From contig CAVRXQ010000002.1 in assembly GCA_963725215.1 (NCBI GenBank), positions 644,087-708,086 of the forward strand: 64,000 bases of DNA, read 5' to 3'. This stretch comes from CAVRXQ01 sp963725215 (GTDB taxonomy: Bacteria > Actinomycetota > Acidimicrobiia > Acidimicrobiales > Bog-793). The translations under genes were made by a program, and so were the position numbers. Positions 49,216-58,191 of this stretch are shown in pieces. Numbering within the stretch: the first letter of the stretch is position 1; each line of letters opens with the position of its first letter. The notes under the pieces were generated by a model that was given only the letters and a program-made list of their open reading frames with translations, did no database searches and was not told the DNA's origin.

Positions 49216-50350
49216 TTGCACGGCGAGGATTCGGGCGGAAGCGCCCCTCCTCGTGGACCTCGCCCGAGGGCTCGCGATGCGGAGGACGATCCGGCGGCAG
49301 CACGTCCGGCCGGAGGTGCTTTCTCGGGCCCGACCACGGCGCGTGCGGCGTGACGAGGTAGTCCGCAAAGCGGTAGGCGAGCGTCTCGTAATTGACCCGC
49401 CAGCCATGGAAATGCGGCCAGGCCTCCTGGGGCTCGCGTTCGATCGGGAAGCCGACGTCGCGGAGCTGCTCCACGGCTTGGGCGAAGTCGTCGTAGGTGA
49501 GCTCGAGCGGGTCGTCCGGCTTCGGGTCCCTGTCAAAAGACCAGTGCAACGTGAAGGCGATCCGTCGCAACGCGGTGAAGCCCATCCGCAGACACAGCCG
49601 CGCCTCGCTCGGCGCCACCGACGGCGCCAGCGCAAGGTGTAAAGCGGCAGCATCCATCACCGCAAGCAGCGACAACAACCAGGAGAACCCGGGCCGCGGC
49701 GAGCGGAACAGGTTCAACACGGGGTACGTGCTGTGGCTCTCAGCAACCTCGGCCGACCACGACTCCCATTCCCGATAAAAGTCCGGCAGCGAGTCGAGCG
49801 TTGCGACGAGCTCCTGGCGGATCAGCACCTCTGGCCCCCACGCCGGTACCCCGGCGCGACTCTCCATCATCGTCACGAGCGCCTCGCGCCGAGAAAAGCT
49901 CCCGTAGATGACGGGCAGGTAGCCGATTTGGATGGCGACCGAGACGGCGCCGGTGACGGCACCGAAGACGACGAGGTACTCGTTCGTGTGGGACTGGATG
50001 TCGGCGATCCCGACGATGAAAAGCGCCGAGGCGGCCTGGCGGATCGCGAGCGGAAAGCCGTGCGTCCAGGGGACGAGCGCCAGCGCGAAGCCGATCACGA
50101 AAAGGGCGAGGAACGAGATCAGCTGGACGACGAGCGCGAGGGCTCCCGCCGCGGCCAAGACGCCGTCTTTGGAGCGGAACCTCGGGAACAGATGCGTCAT
50201 CCAGACAAAGAGCCGGTAGACGCCGAAGATCAACTTCGATGGCAGCCGCTGGAACAGAGACCGACCACGAGGGACGACAAAAACCGCGATCACCCCGCCC
50301 CAGGTGGCGACGATGAGGATGATCCCGACGACGAACGCCGCGACGCGCAC
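49205..50350 (-). CDS. Membrane protein with ion-channel-like core
   Basis: A 381-residue protein. Helix 1 (VVGIILIVATWGGVIAVFVV) is at the N-terminus and three more lie between about residues 65 and 150. The pair FALALVPW to QAASALFIVGIAD followed by EYLVVFGAVTGAVSVAIQIGYLPVIYGSFSRREALV resembles the second half of a two-helix potassium channel: pore helix, filter and inner helix. The filter T-V-G-Y-G-D reads FIVGIAD, so selectivity is probably changed or lost. The rest is a cytoplasmic helical domain. The function is unknown. Its last 11 bases overlap the convergent murT-gatD gene. Confidence 0.6.
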   Translation of the reverse strand: MRVAAFVVGIILIVATWGGVIAVFVVPRGRSLFQRLPSKLIFGVYRLFVWMTHLFPRFRSKDGVLAAAGALALVVQLISFLALFVIGFALALVPWTHGFPLAIRQAASALFIVGIADIQSHTNEYLVVFGAVTGAVSVAIQIGYLPVIYGSFSRREALVTMMESRAGVPAWGPEVLIRQELVATLDSLPDFYREWESWSAEVAESHSTYPVLNLFRSPRPGFSWLLSLLAVMDAAALHLALAPSVAPSEARLCLRMGFTALRRIAFTLHWSFDRDPKPDDPLELTYDDFAQAVEQLRDVGFPIEREPQEAWPHFHGWRVNYETLAYRFADYLVTPHAPWSGPRKHLRPDVLPPDRPPHREPSGEVHEEGRFRPNPRRATRG

Positions 50351-50401
50351 GCCTGATCATCGCGGATTCCTTACGTGGCTGGGCTTTTCGTCTACGACGG
50401 C

Positions 50402-50436
50402 AGGGCCGGGACCCGCCGCCACCGGGTCCCGGCCCT
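50402..50436. repeat. 14-bp hairpin in a divergent gap
   Basis: AGGGCCGGGACCCG (50402-50415) pairs perfectly with CGGGTCCCGGCCCT (50423-50436), with a 7-base loop. No T tail follows on either strand. The gap of 332 bases between the channel-like gene and the CHAD gene holds nothing else clear. Confidence 0.75.
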
Positions 50437-50682
50437 ACCGCGATCCCGGGCGCCTGCGCGCCCCGCTACCGCGAGGTCCAGGGAGCCGGGGGGACCGGGG
50501 AGCAAGCCGTCCGAGTACGCCCTCAGTCCCAGAGCCAGACGCCCAGGATCTGACCCGGCTCTCCTGGTACTGGGGCCATCTTTTCGCGCGGATGTGTGGG
50601 AGCCGCCAAGCGAGCGTGAGGAAAGTGTGAGTCCTCTCGAGTCGGTTACAGGGAGCCGGGCATTTCCCGGTCACCTACGATC

Positions 50683-51642
50683 GTGTCGTCCGGTCCTCTC
50701 GGCGGATGGTCAGATTTGGAACCTCTACGGCTGGTCGAAATATGGGGCGATCCGGGCGAAGTCCCCGTCCGCACCGTCGCTGACTTCTTGGGCGACGCGC
50801 TCTCGGGCGCGGCCCGTGCGTACCTTGCGCGCGACACCGCGCGGTCGCGCGCCGGGAACGAAGAGGACCTCCACCAAGCGCGGGTCTCTTTGCGCAGGAT
50901 CCGTTCCTATTTGCGGACCTTCCGCAGCGTCGTCGACCCGATCTGGGCGAGCGCGGTCCGTGCGGAGCTCGGGTGGTTCGGCGGGCTGCTCGGCGAAGTC
51001 CGCAATCTGGACGTGATGGCGGGCCGCATCTCTCGACGGGAGGACAACGGCGACGATCTCGCCGGTTACAAAGAGCTCCTCGCCGCGGCGGAGGTGGAGC
51101 GCGCCGCGGCACTCACCGACGTCGCCCAAGCCCGCGAGCTCCCCCGTTACCAGTCCGTCCGCTCGTACGTCGACGCGCTCGCGAACCGCGAGGTGCGTTT
51201 CGGCGTCGGCGCCTCCGAAGAGGCCGCCACAGCGACGGCGCGGATCTTGCGACGGCCGTGGAGGGCCGTGCGCGACGCGGCGAAGACCGCCCGTCGAGCA
51301 CCGACGGAGACAAACCTCCACGTGCTGCGGATCCGCTCGAAAGAGCTCCGCTACGCCGCCGAGATCTCCCGCGAGTTCTACGGCGTACCCGCGAGCCGCC
51401 TCGCGCGGGCCGCCCAGGGGGTCCAGGACCGCCTGGGCGAACACCGGGACGCCCTTTCGACGGCCGAGTTCGCGCACCGCGCGGCGATGGAGCACCCTTC
51501 GTGCGCGTACGCGGCCGGTCAGTTCGTGGTCATGGAACGGCTCGCCGCCGAGCGAAGCCTCGAGGGGCTCGGAGGCGACTTAAGGCGCCTCCGCTCGGTA
51601 TGGCGCGACTTCGAGCGCTCGTCGGCGAATCGGAAGGGCTGA
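50683..51642 (+). CDS. CHAD domain protein
   Basis: A 319-residue helical protein. Conserved CHAD residues are seen in EEDLHQARVSLRRIRSYLRTF near residue 65 and in NLHVLRIRSKELRYAAEI near residue 210 (each with the conserved His and basic residues), which bind polyphosphate in this family. No CYTH domain is attached. CHAD proteins associate with polyphosphate granules. The GTG at 50683 is one option; a TTG 11 codons later would remove a non-conserved start. It is convergent with the DevR-like gene. Confidence 0.88.
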   Translation: MSSGPLGGWSDLEPLRLVEIWGDPGEVPVRTVADFLGDALSGAARAYLARDTARSRAGNEEDLHQARVSLRRIRSYLRTFRSVVDPIWASAVRAELGWFGGLLGEVRNLDVMAGRISRREDNGDDLAGYKELLAAAEVERAAALTDVAQARELPRYQSVRSYVDALANREVRFGVGASEEAATATARILRRPWRAVRDAAKTARRAPTETNLHVLRIRSKELRYAAEISREFYGVPASRLARAAQGVQDRLGEHRDALSTAEFAHRAAMEHPSCAYAAGQFVVMERLAAERSLEGLGGDLRRLRSVWRDFERSSANRKG

Positions 51643-51646
51643 AAAG

Positions 51647-51671
51647 GGCCGCTTCCGGTTGATCAGCGGCC
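51647..51671 (-). terminator. Possible terminator of the DevR-like gene
   Basis: On the minus strand GGCCGC (51671-51666) pairs with GCGGCC (51652-51647), followed by C and TTTT. The stem is only 6 bp and contains the stop codon of the gene just before the loop. Confidence 0.35.
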
Positions 51672-52316
51672 GCGACGCTCGCGTTCGTGAAGGCGTGTCG
51701 CGAAGACCGCGGCCTCGGTGCGGCGCTGCATCCCGAGCTTCGACAAGATGTTCGAGACGTAGTTCTTCACCGTCTTCTCCGCGAGGTACAACTCGGCGCC
51801 GATCTCGCGGTTCGTCTTCCCCTCTGCCACGAGGTCGAGGACTTTGCGCTCACGATCGGTGAGGCGCGCCAAAAGAGCGTCCTCGGGACCGCCGCCGCGA
51901 AGGCGATCGAAGAACTGCTGGGTGAGCGTCGGATCGAGCAGCGACTCGCCGCGCGCCGCACGCCGCACGGCGTCGACGATCTCGCGTCCGCGGATCTCTT
52001 TCAGCAGGTAACCCGCCGCGCCCGCCATGATCGAAGCGAAGAGCGCTTCATCGTCCGCGTACGAGGTCAGCATCAAGCATGCGATTTCCGGGTGTGCGGA
52101 GCGGATGTCCCGGCACGCGGCGATCCCGTCGGCTTCGTCGTCGCGAAGGCGCACGTCCAAAATCGCCACGTTCGGCTGAACCGCCGGAATGCGGTCCATC
52201 GCCTCCTGCGCGGTCGACGCCTCGCCGACCACTTCGATCTCCTCCTCAGACTCGAGCAGATCGCGCAGGCCGGCGCGGACGACTTCGTGATCGTCTAACA
52301 GGAAGACCTTGATCAT
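51663..52316 (-). CDS. NarL/FixJ response regulator, DevR/DosR-like
   Basis: A 217-residue regulator. The receiver starts VFLLDDHEVVRAGL with the acidic pair; the phosphorylated Asp lies in NVAILDVRL, the switch Thr in CLMLTSY and Lys in YLLKEI. The LuxR-type helix-turn-helix is LTDRERKVLDLVAEGKTNREIGAELYLAEKTVKNYVS (shown as its parts). AGLRDLLESEEEIEVVGEA and KTVKNYVSNILSKLGMQRRTEAAVFATRL resemble mycobacterial DosR closely, as I recall. No kinase is adjacent; the nearest is the frameshifted one at 58192. ATG at 52316. Confidence 0.9.
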   Translation of the reverse strand: MIKVFLLDDHEVVRAGLRDLLESEEEIEVVGEASTAQEAMDRIPAVQPNVAILDVRLRDDEADGIAACRDIRSAHPEIACLMLTSYADDEALFASIMAGAAGYLLKEIRGREIVDAVRRAARGESLLDPTLTQQFFDRLRGGGPEDALLARLTDRERKVLDLVAEGKTNREIGAELYLAEKTVKNYVSNILSKLGMQRRTEAAVFATRLHERERRGR

Positions 52317-52342
52317 GTCGCTCCAGTCTTACCGATTGCGCC

Positions 52343-54082
52343 TCAAGTGCCGACGATCGCTGACTCCGGGGCAGCCGGTGACGGCGGGCCGGTCGGGGCC
52401 GTCTCAGTCACCGCTTCGTCGACGCTCAGATGGCTGCGGCCGCCGGTGATCGCGAAGATTCCTGCCCGTTTGAGCTCGGCTTCGACATTCGGATCGAGCC
52501 GGGCGAAGCGGATCGTGACCCCCTCGGAGGTCAGCTGGCGCGCGACCATCAACAAGGCCCTGCTCCCCGTGTAGTCAATGTCGGGAATGCCCGCGCCGTC
52601 GAGGACGAGCGTCTTCACGCCTGTCCCGCTTGAGGCAAGGGAAATGAGTCGTGACGCCACGTTGTCGGCGTTCGCAAACCAGATCGGCGCGGCAAGGAAA
52701 TAGACGACCACTCCCGGGAGACTCTCGAGTTGCAGTTGCGGGCTGCTCAGCACCCAGCTCGACGTGCCAGGCAATCGGCCAAGCAGCCCGTCGCGCGGTC
52801 GCGCCGTCCGCCTCGCGCGGTCCGCGACGGAGAGGACGACCGCGAGGCCCATCCCGATTTCCACATTCACGAGCGCGACGACACAGAGCGTGATGAACGC
52901 GAGACCGAACTCGACGCGGTCGAAGCGGAAGATGGTGCGCAGCTCGGGGAGATTCACGAGCCGCGCGCCGATCAGAGCCAAGATCGCGCCGAGAGTCGCG
53001 TACGGAACGTCGTCGAGCAGGCCCGCGGCGACCGCCGCGAACACGAGCACGATCGCCGCCGCGGAAAGGCTCGACAGCTGGGTCTGACCGCCGGCGTCGG
53101 AAACGATCGCGGTGCGCGGTGGGCTCGCGTCGACGGCGAACGATCCCGTGAAGCCGGCAAGAAGCGAGCCGGTGCCGATGCCGACGAGATCGTCGGAGAA
53201 CGTGCTCCCGCTCACCGCCGAGGTGCCGATTCCTCGTACGGTCGCCGCGGATTGCGCCAGCACGACGAGCGAAATCGCGACGGCCGGCAAGACGAGTCGC
53301 CCGAAGGCGGCGAAACTCGCCGCTGGTGCGGCGAAGTGCGGGAGCCCACTCGGCACCGTGCCGAGCACCGCCAATCCGTGTGTCTTCAGTCCGAAGATCG
53401 CAACGACGGCCGTCGAGCCGACGAGGGCGATCAACGCGCCGGGGAACCGCTTGTTCCACCGGTCCGCCCCGCCGACGCCGACGAGCACGACCGCCGCGAT
53501 ACCGATCGCCCAGCCGTTCGCGTGGCCGAGGGACTTCAACGTGTCGTAGGCGATCCCGACCTGGCCCGGGTGTCCGGCGACTTCCACGCCGAACAGCGAC
53601 GGCAACTGCTTGAGGACGATCGCAATCCCGACGCCAGCGAGGAAGCCGGTGACAACGGGGCGCGACAAGATGTCGGCAAGCCACGCCATCCGCGCGATTC
53701 CGACCACGGCGACGACGAGTCCGACCATCAGCGCGAGCAGCGAGGCATCGGCGCGATAGGTTGCCGAACCCGACGCGACGATCGACGTCACGCTCGCCGC
53801 GATCACCGGCGCGATCGTCGAGTCGCCGCCTACCGACAATGTGCGCGTACGTCCGAAGATCGCGATCGCGAGCGAACCAAAGATGAATGCGGCCAACCCA
53901 GCCGTGGTCGGCATTCCCGCGAGACGCGCCGTCGCAATCTGTTCTGGAAGCGCGATCGCCGCCAGGAGCAGCCCAGCGAGCAGGTCAGGGCCGAGCGCGC
54001 TCGCCTGATAGCCACGGATCGTCGGGAAGAAAACGCCGGCGAATCGGGCGCGTCGCTCGGCGCGTCCGGATACCGGTATCAA
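52343..54082 (-). CDS. SulP family anion transporter with STAS domain
   Basis: A 579-residue transporter. About 11-12 hydrophobic segments cover residues 30-430, with the SulP start LLAGLLLAAIALPEQIATARLAGMP (shown as LPEQIATARLAG) and later GTGSLLAGFTGSFAVDASPPRTAI. The C-terminal STAS domain includes LVLDGAGIPDIDYTGSRALL. Sulfate, bicarbonate or other anions are possible. The family hallmark QSIAYA-type segment in helix 1 reads EQIATA. The start is a TTG at 54082; the next in-frame options lie inside the domain. It is preceded by the DevR-like gene's neighbourhood but probably a separate unit. Confidence 0.9.
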   Translation of the reverse strand: MIPVSGRAERRARFAGVFFPTIRGYQASALGPDLLAGLLLAAIALPEQIATARLAGMPTTAGLAAFIFGSLAIAIFGRTRTLSVGGDSTIAPVIAASVTSIVASGSATYRADASLLALMVGLVVAVVGIARMAWLADILSRPVVTGFLAGVGIAIVLKQLPSLFGVEVAGHPGQVGIAYDTLKSLGHANGWAIGIAAVVLVGVGGADRWNKRFPGALIALVGSTAVVAIFGLKTHGLAVLGTVPSGLPHFAAPAASFAAFGRLVLPAVAISLVVLAQSAATVRGIGTSAVSGSTFSDDLVGIGTGSLLAGFTGSFAVDASPPRTAIVSDAGGQTQLSSLSAAAIVLVFAAVAAGLLDDVPYATLGAILALIGARLVNLPELRTIFRFDRVEFGLAFITLCVVALVNVEIGMGLAVVLSVADRARRTARPRDGLLGRLPGTSSWVLSSPQLQLESLPGVVVYFLAAPIWFANADNVASRLISLASSGTGVKTLVLDGAGIPDIDYTGSRALLMVARQLTSEGVTIRFARLDPNVEAELKRAGIFAITGGRSHLSVDEAVTETAPTGPPSPAAPESAIVGT

Positions 54083-54598
54083 TGCGCCCGCATTTCAGCG
54101 ACCCGTGGGCGGGTGTGCACCAGGGTACGGACCTCTACCTCGTGGAAGGAGGTTGTGACCATTCGTTGACCAACGAAGGCTTGGTATCGACAAAGCGTAG
54201 GCCAGCCCACATCGTATTGACCCGGACTGCATCTATGCGGATCACCGTGTCGTCTGCGGTTACGACGCGCGCCATCCAACGAGTTGATCCTGATGACAAA
54301 ACGCGGTCCCTACCGACACGTTGCCGACGCACCTAGCCAGAGTTGCGGTACCGCGCTCTTGCCCTTATTTGAGGAACCAACGGCATGCAACCGTGCGATC
54401 GCCGCTCGCGCGCCAGTTCGATTAGGACGCGCTTATCTGTTTGAGTTCGGATCGGTAACTCGCCACCGTAAGCGCGGTGGACTCCTCGCGCGAGGTGTCC
54501 TTTACCATTCGATCGATGGTGATTACTCCATCTGACCCTGACGAACCGGCGCCGATGCCGTCACAATCTCGCCACCAGCGCACGGTGCCGCGACCCGA
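54083..54598. other. Gene-poor region of lower GC, with a short inverted repeat
   Basis: Between SulP and msrA I support no gene. The base composition is closer to even and the codon pattern of neighbours is missing. A perfect 7-bp inverted repeat, TTCGTTG-AC-CAACGAA, lies at 54162-54177. One 65-codon minus-strand frame (54135-54332) reads like a short protein from MARVVTADDTVIRI onward but has no convincing ribosome site. The region may be a remnant of lost DNA. Confidence 0.5.
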
Positions 54599-55243
54599 TT
54601 AGGCCGCGCCGACGGGGCAGGCGATCCCGGTGCCCCCGAGCCCGCAGTATCCGTTGGGGTTCTTCGCGAGGTACTGCTGGTGGTAATCCTCGGCGTAATA
54701 GAAAGGTCCCGCGTCCTCGATCTCGGTCGTCGGTTCCCGATATCCCTTCTCCGTCAGCGCTTTCGCGTAGGCGTCGCGGGCCTCGAGAGCCTCGTCGCGC
54801 TGGCGCTGCGAAGACGTGAAGATCGCGGATCGATACTGAGTGCCGACGTCGTTGCCCTGCCGCATGTACTGGGTCGGGTCGTGCGCTTCGAAAAAGCGTG
54901 CCAGCAACTCGCGATAGGTGAGTTTTGCCGGATCGAAGACGACGAGGACAGTCTCCGCGTGTCCCGTCTTGCCAGAACAGACCTCCTCATAGGTTGGGTG
55001 CGGCGTGTAGCCCCCCGAATACCCGACCGCGGTCGTGTACACCCCGGGGGTCTGCCAGAAGACACGTTCCGCGCCCCAGAAACAGCCCAGCGCGAACAGC
55101 GCTTGTTCGAGGCCCTCGGGAAACGGTCCGGCGATCGGCGTCCCAAGCACCTCGTGGAGGCCGGGGGTCATGATCGGCGTCGGCCGGCCAGCGAGCGCGC
55201 GCGACGCTTCGACCATCTCAGGCTTCGAAGAGAACAGTCCCAT
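54599..55243 (-). CDS. msrA: Peptide methionine sulfoxide reductase MsrA
   Basis: A 214-residue MsrA. The catalytic Cys54 is in ALGCFWGAERVFW; YSGGYTPHPTYEEVCSGKTGHAE and DPTQYMRQGNDVGTQYRSAIF are conserved (shown in parts), and a C-terminal Cys pair region GYCGLGGTGIACPVG holds the resolving cysteines. It reduces methionine-S-sulfoxide. The length, with an N-terminal ~45-residue extension, is that of the longer bacterial MsrA group. A TAGGGT box lies 8 bases before the ATG at 55243, suggesting a nearly leaderless message. Confidence 0.95.
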   Translation of the reverse strand: MGLFSSKPEMVEASRALAGRPTPIMTPGLHEVLGTPIAGPFPEGLEQALFALGCFWGAERVFWQTPGVYTTAVGYSGGYTPHPTYEEVCSGKTGHAETVLVVFDPAKLTYRELLARFFEAHDPTQYMRQGNDVGTQYRSAIFTSSQRQRDEALEARDAYAKALTEKGYREPTTEIEDAGPFYYAEDYHQQYLAKNPNGYCGLGGTGIACPVGAA

Positions 55244-55281
55244 ACGCGAACACCCTACGGCCAACCGCGCCGAGGGCTTCC

Positions 55282-58038
55282 TCAGACTGAGACCTTCATC
55301 GCCGCTCGTCGGCTCAGCACCCGCATGTAGGGATCCGGTCCGGTTGGCCGCGGCGCGACCTTCACCTTCCAGTCGAGCGCGACCGCGCGCTCAGGCGAGA
55401 CCGTGATCGGGTTCAAGTCGAGCTCGACGACTTCGGGAACCAATTCCGAGATCGCTCCGACACGCTCTATCGCGTCGTACAGCGCCTCGACGTCGACTGG
55501 TTGTGTTCCCCGATAGCCGTGGAACAGCGGAGAGGCATGGATCGATTCGATGAGTCGAGGCGCGTCGCCCGCCTGGAGCGGCGGGACAGCAAACGCGTGA
55601 TCGCCGAGGAGGTCTGTCGCGACGCCGCCGAGGCCGAACATCAACAACGGTCCGAATGCTTCGTCGACGGTGAGTCCGACAATCACTTCGATCCCTTGGC
55701 CCGCCATCGACTGCACGACGACGCCTTGGAGCGCACCGGAAAGGTGCGTCGCCATGTCCGAATACGCGCGCGCGACGGCATCGCGGTCCTCGAGACCGAG
55801 CGCGACCGCCCCGGCCTCGGTCTTGTGGACGATCGCGCCGCCGGCGGCTTTCAGCGCGACGGGAAAGCCGAGTCTTTCTGCCGCGGCGACGGCGTCCTCG
55901 AGGCACGACGCGCCGACAGTTTCGATGACCGCGAGACCGAACGCCTCGAGGAGCCGAGCGGCGTCGTTTGCGTCGAGCCATCCGCCCTCGGGATGCTCGA
56001 TGAGCGCGCGTTCGACGACCGCGTGGGCGGCGGCGATCTCAATGCCTTCGGGCTCCGCGCCAACTGGTGCGGGCGCGGCACGCCAAGACGCGTACTGGGC
56101 GGCTTTTTCGAGCGCACTTGCAGCGCGCTCGGGCGTCGGGATGACGATGACGTTGTGCTCCCGAGCGCTCACGACGTCGCGCGCCGAGGACTCTCCGAAC
56201 ACGCACGCGACGACCGGCTTCGAGGTTCCCGACGCGACGCTTCCGAGGGTGTCGAGGACCTCGTCGCGCGGCGCTGCAGCAAGCGGGGTGACGACGGCGA
56301 GAACCGCGTCAATGTCGTCGTCGTCCAAGACGATCCGCAGCGTCTTGGCGAGTGTCGGCGCGCCGCCGTCGGCCGTGACGTCGACGGGGTTGTGGAGCGC
56401 GGCGGCGGTGCTCACGAACTCTCGCAATGTCTTTTGTGTCGACTCGCGAAGCTCTGGCACTTCGAGCCCCGCGCTCGAACAGGCGTCGGCGGCGAGGATG
56501 AGCGGCCCTCCGGAATTGCCGACCAGCGCGACGCGCCGGCCCTTCGGCAGGATCCCGGAAGTGAACACCGCCACGGTGTCCAACAGCTCGTCGAGGTGCG
56601 ACACGGCGACGACGCCAGCGGCCGACAACAACGCGTCCGAGGCGACAGCTGGAGTCGCCGCCGCCGCGGTGTGCGAGCGGGCGCCACGCGCGCCGGCAAC
56701 GGTCCGACCCGCCTTCAGAGCGACGATCGGCTTTTTCTTTCCCACGCGGCGCGCGATGCGAAGGAATTTGCGCGGGTTGCCGAACGACTCGAGATAAAGA
56801 GCGATCACGTCGGTACCCGGGTCGTCCTCCCAAAAACACATGCAGTCGTTTCCGCTCACGTCGAGCTTGTTGCCGACTGAGACGAAGCTCGAGATCCCGA
56901 GGCCGACCCTCGCCGCCTCCTCCAACAAGACGACGCCGACCGCCCCCGACTGCGAGAACAGTCCTAACCGCCCAGCGCTCGGCGGCACCGGGGAGAAGGT
57001 CGCGTTCGCGCGTATCTCGGGATCGGTCGAGCACACCCCGAGGCAGTTCGGCCCGACGATGCGCATCCCTGCCCCACGCGCGATCGACAACAGCTCCGCC
57101 TCCGCAGACGCACCGTCGGCTCCGGTCTCCGCGAAACCCGCGGTGATGATGACGAGCGAGCGGACCTTCGCTTCCGCGCATTCGCGCGCGACGGCGGTCA
57201 CCGCAGTTGCGGGGACGCAGATCACCGCGACGTCGACGCTTTCGGGGACGTCTTTGATGTTCGGGTACGCGTGGACGCCACAGATCGACGATGCGCGCGG
57301 ATTGACCGGGTAAACCGTCCCCGCGAAGTCCCCGGCGAGAAGGGCGCGCAGGACCTGGTGTCCGATTCCGCCCGGGGTTCGCCCCGCGCCGATGACGGCG
57401 ATCGTTCGCGGGCGGAGGAAATTCGCCACGCTCGCCGCGGCGGCGACGCGTTCGCGTTGTTCGCGGCGTTGGAGGTACTCGGGCGTCGGCGCGAGATCGA
57501 GTCGCACCCAGATCGCCCCGTCGCGAAAACGGCTGGCCTCTCGGAGCCCGGCGTCTTCGAAGACGCCGATCATCGGCGCGTTCTCGGGGAGTGTTTCCGC
57601 GACGAACTGTGTGATCCCCCGTTCACGCGCGTACGCCGTGAGACTTTCGAGGAGCAGAGTCCCGACTCCGTGACCCTGGAACTCGTCGGCGACAACGAAG
57701 GCGACCTCCGCGATGGACGAGTCGTCGGTCACGTCGTAGCGGGCGATCCCGACCATCTCGCCCCGGACGAATGCGACGAGCGCCATGCGGCCGGCGTAGT
57801 CAACGTTCACCGTGCGCTCGAGTTCACGCGGCGAGATCTCGGACACCGAACCGAAGAAGCGAAGGCGGAGGCTCTCTTTTGAGAGCGAGCCATAAAAGCG
57901 TTGCACCGAGGGGCCGTCGGGCGGACGAACCGGACGGATATGCACGGCCCTACCGTCGATGAGCAGCGAATCCATTTCCCACGCCGCGAGCACGGCCTCT
58001 GGAACAGATGCGTGTTCTCGGGCTTCTGTCGTCGTCAT
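55282..58038 (-). CDS. GNAT acetyltransferase fused to NDP-forming acyl-CoA synthetase
   Basis: A 918-residue fusion. Residues ~30-190 are a GNAT domain (HIRPVRPPDG, EFQGHGVGTLLLESL as the acetyl-CoA loop). Residues ~205-330 are a CoA-binding Rossmann fold (TIAVIGAGRTPGGIGHQVL), ~345-640 the succinyl-CoA-ligase-like part, and ~690-918 an ATP-grasp domain (WLDANDAARLLEAFGLAV, GIEVIVGLTVDEAFGPLLMFG). This is the domain order of actinobacterial Pat protein acetyltransferases. The His that carries phosphate in active ADP-forming synthetases is present (His456, ARSHTAAAA). ATG 58038 follows GGAGGAG. Confidence 0.92.
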   Translation of the reverse strand: MTTTEAREHASVPEAVLAAWEMDSLLIDGRAVHIRPVRPPDGPSVQRFYGSLSKESLRLRFFGSVSEISPRELERTVNVDYAGRMALVAFVRGEMVGIARYDVTDDSSIAEVAFVVADEFQGHGVGTLLLESLTAYARERGITQFVAETLPENAPMIGVFEDAGLREASRFRDGAIWVRLDLAPTPEYLQRREQRERVAAAASVANFLRPRTIAVIGAGRTPGGIGHQVLRALLAGDFAGTVYPVNPRASSICGVHAYPNIKDVPESVDVAVICVPATAVTAVARECAEAKVRSLVIITAGFAETGADGASAEAELLSIARGAGMRIVGPNCLGVCSTDPEIRANATFSPVPPSAGRLGLFSQSGAVGVVLLEEAARVGLGISSFVSVGNKLDVSGNDCMCFWEDDPGTDVIALYLESFGNPRKFLRIARRVGKKKPIVALKAGRTVAGARGARSHTAAAATPAVASDALLSAAGVVAVSHLDELLDTVAVFTSGILPKGRRVALVGNSGGPLILAADACSSAGLEVPELRESTQKTLREFVSTAAALHNPVDVTADGGAPTLAKTLRIVLDDDDIDAVLAVVTPLAAAPRDEVLDTLGSVASGTSKPVVACVFGESSARDVVSAREHNVIVIPTPERAASALEKAAQYASWRAAPAPVGAEPEGIEIAAAHAVVERALIEHPEGGWLDANDAARLLEAFGLAVIETVGASCLEDAVAAAERLGFPVALKAAGGAIVHKTEAGAVALGLEDRDAVARAYSDMATHLSGALQGVVVQSMAGQGIEVIVGLTVDEAFGPLLMFGLGGVATDLLGDHAFAVPPLQAGDAPRLIESIHASPLFHGYRGTQPVDVEALYDAIERVGAISELVPEVVELDLNPITVSPERAVALDWKVKVAPRPTGPDPYMRVLSRRAAMKVSV

Positions 58039-58191
58039 ATCTCCTCCGTCGCCTCCATTCTCGGGGAATCGTGGCTTGCGCGTGACCTGGGCGAAAGAGG
58101 AACAAGTCCCGGGCCGTCGCGATCACGCCAAGTAGGGTCGGGTGCCAGTGCGCACGTTGACGACGTGCGTCGCCGCGGAGAGAACCGACCG

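Noticed and set aside
52730..54169. A 479-codon plus-strand frame opposite SulP
   Set aside because: Low-complexity charged sequence; the minus strand encodes a complete transporter with STAS domain.
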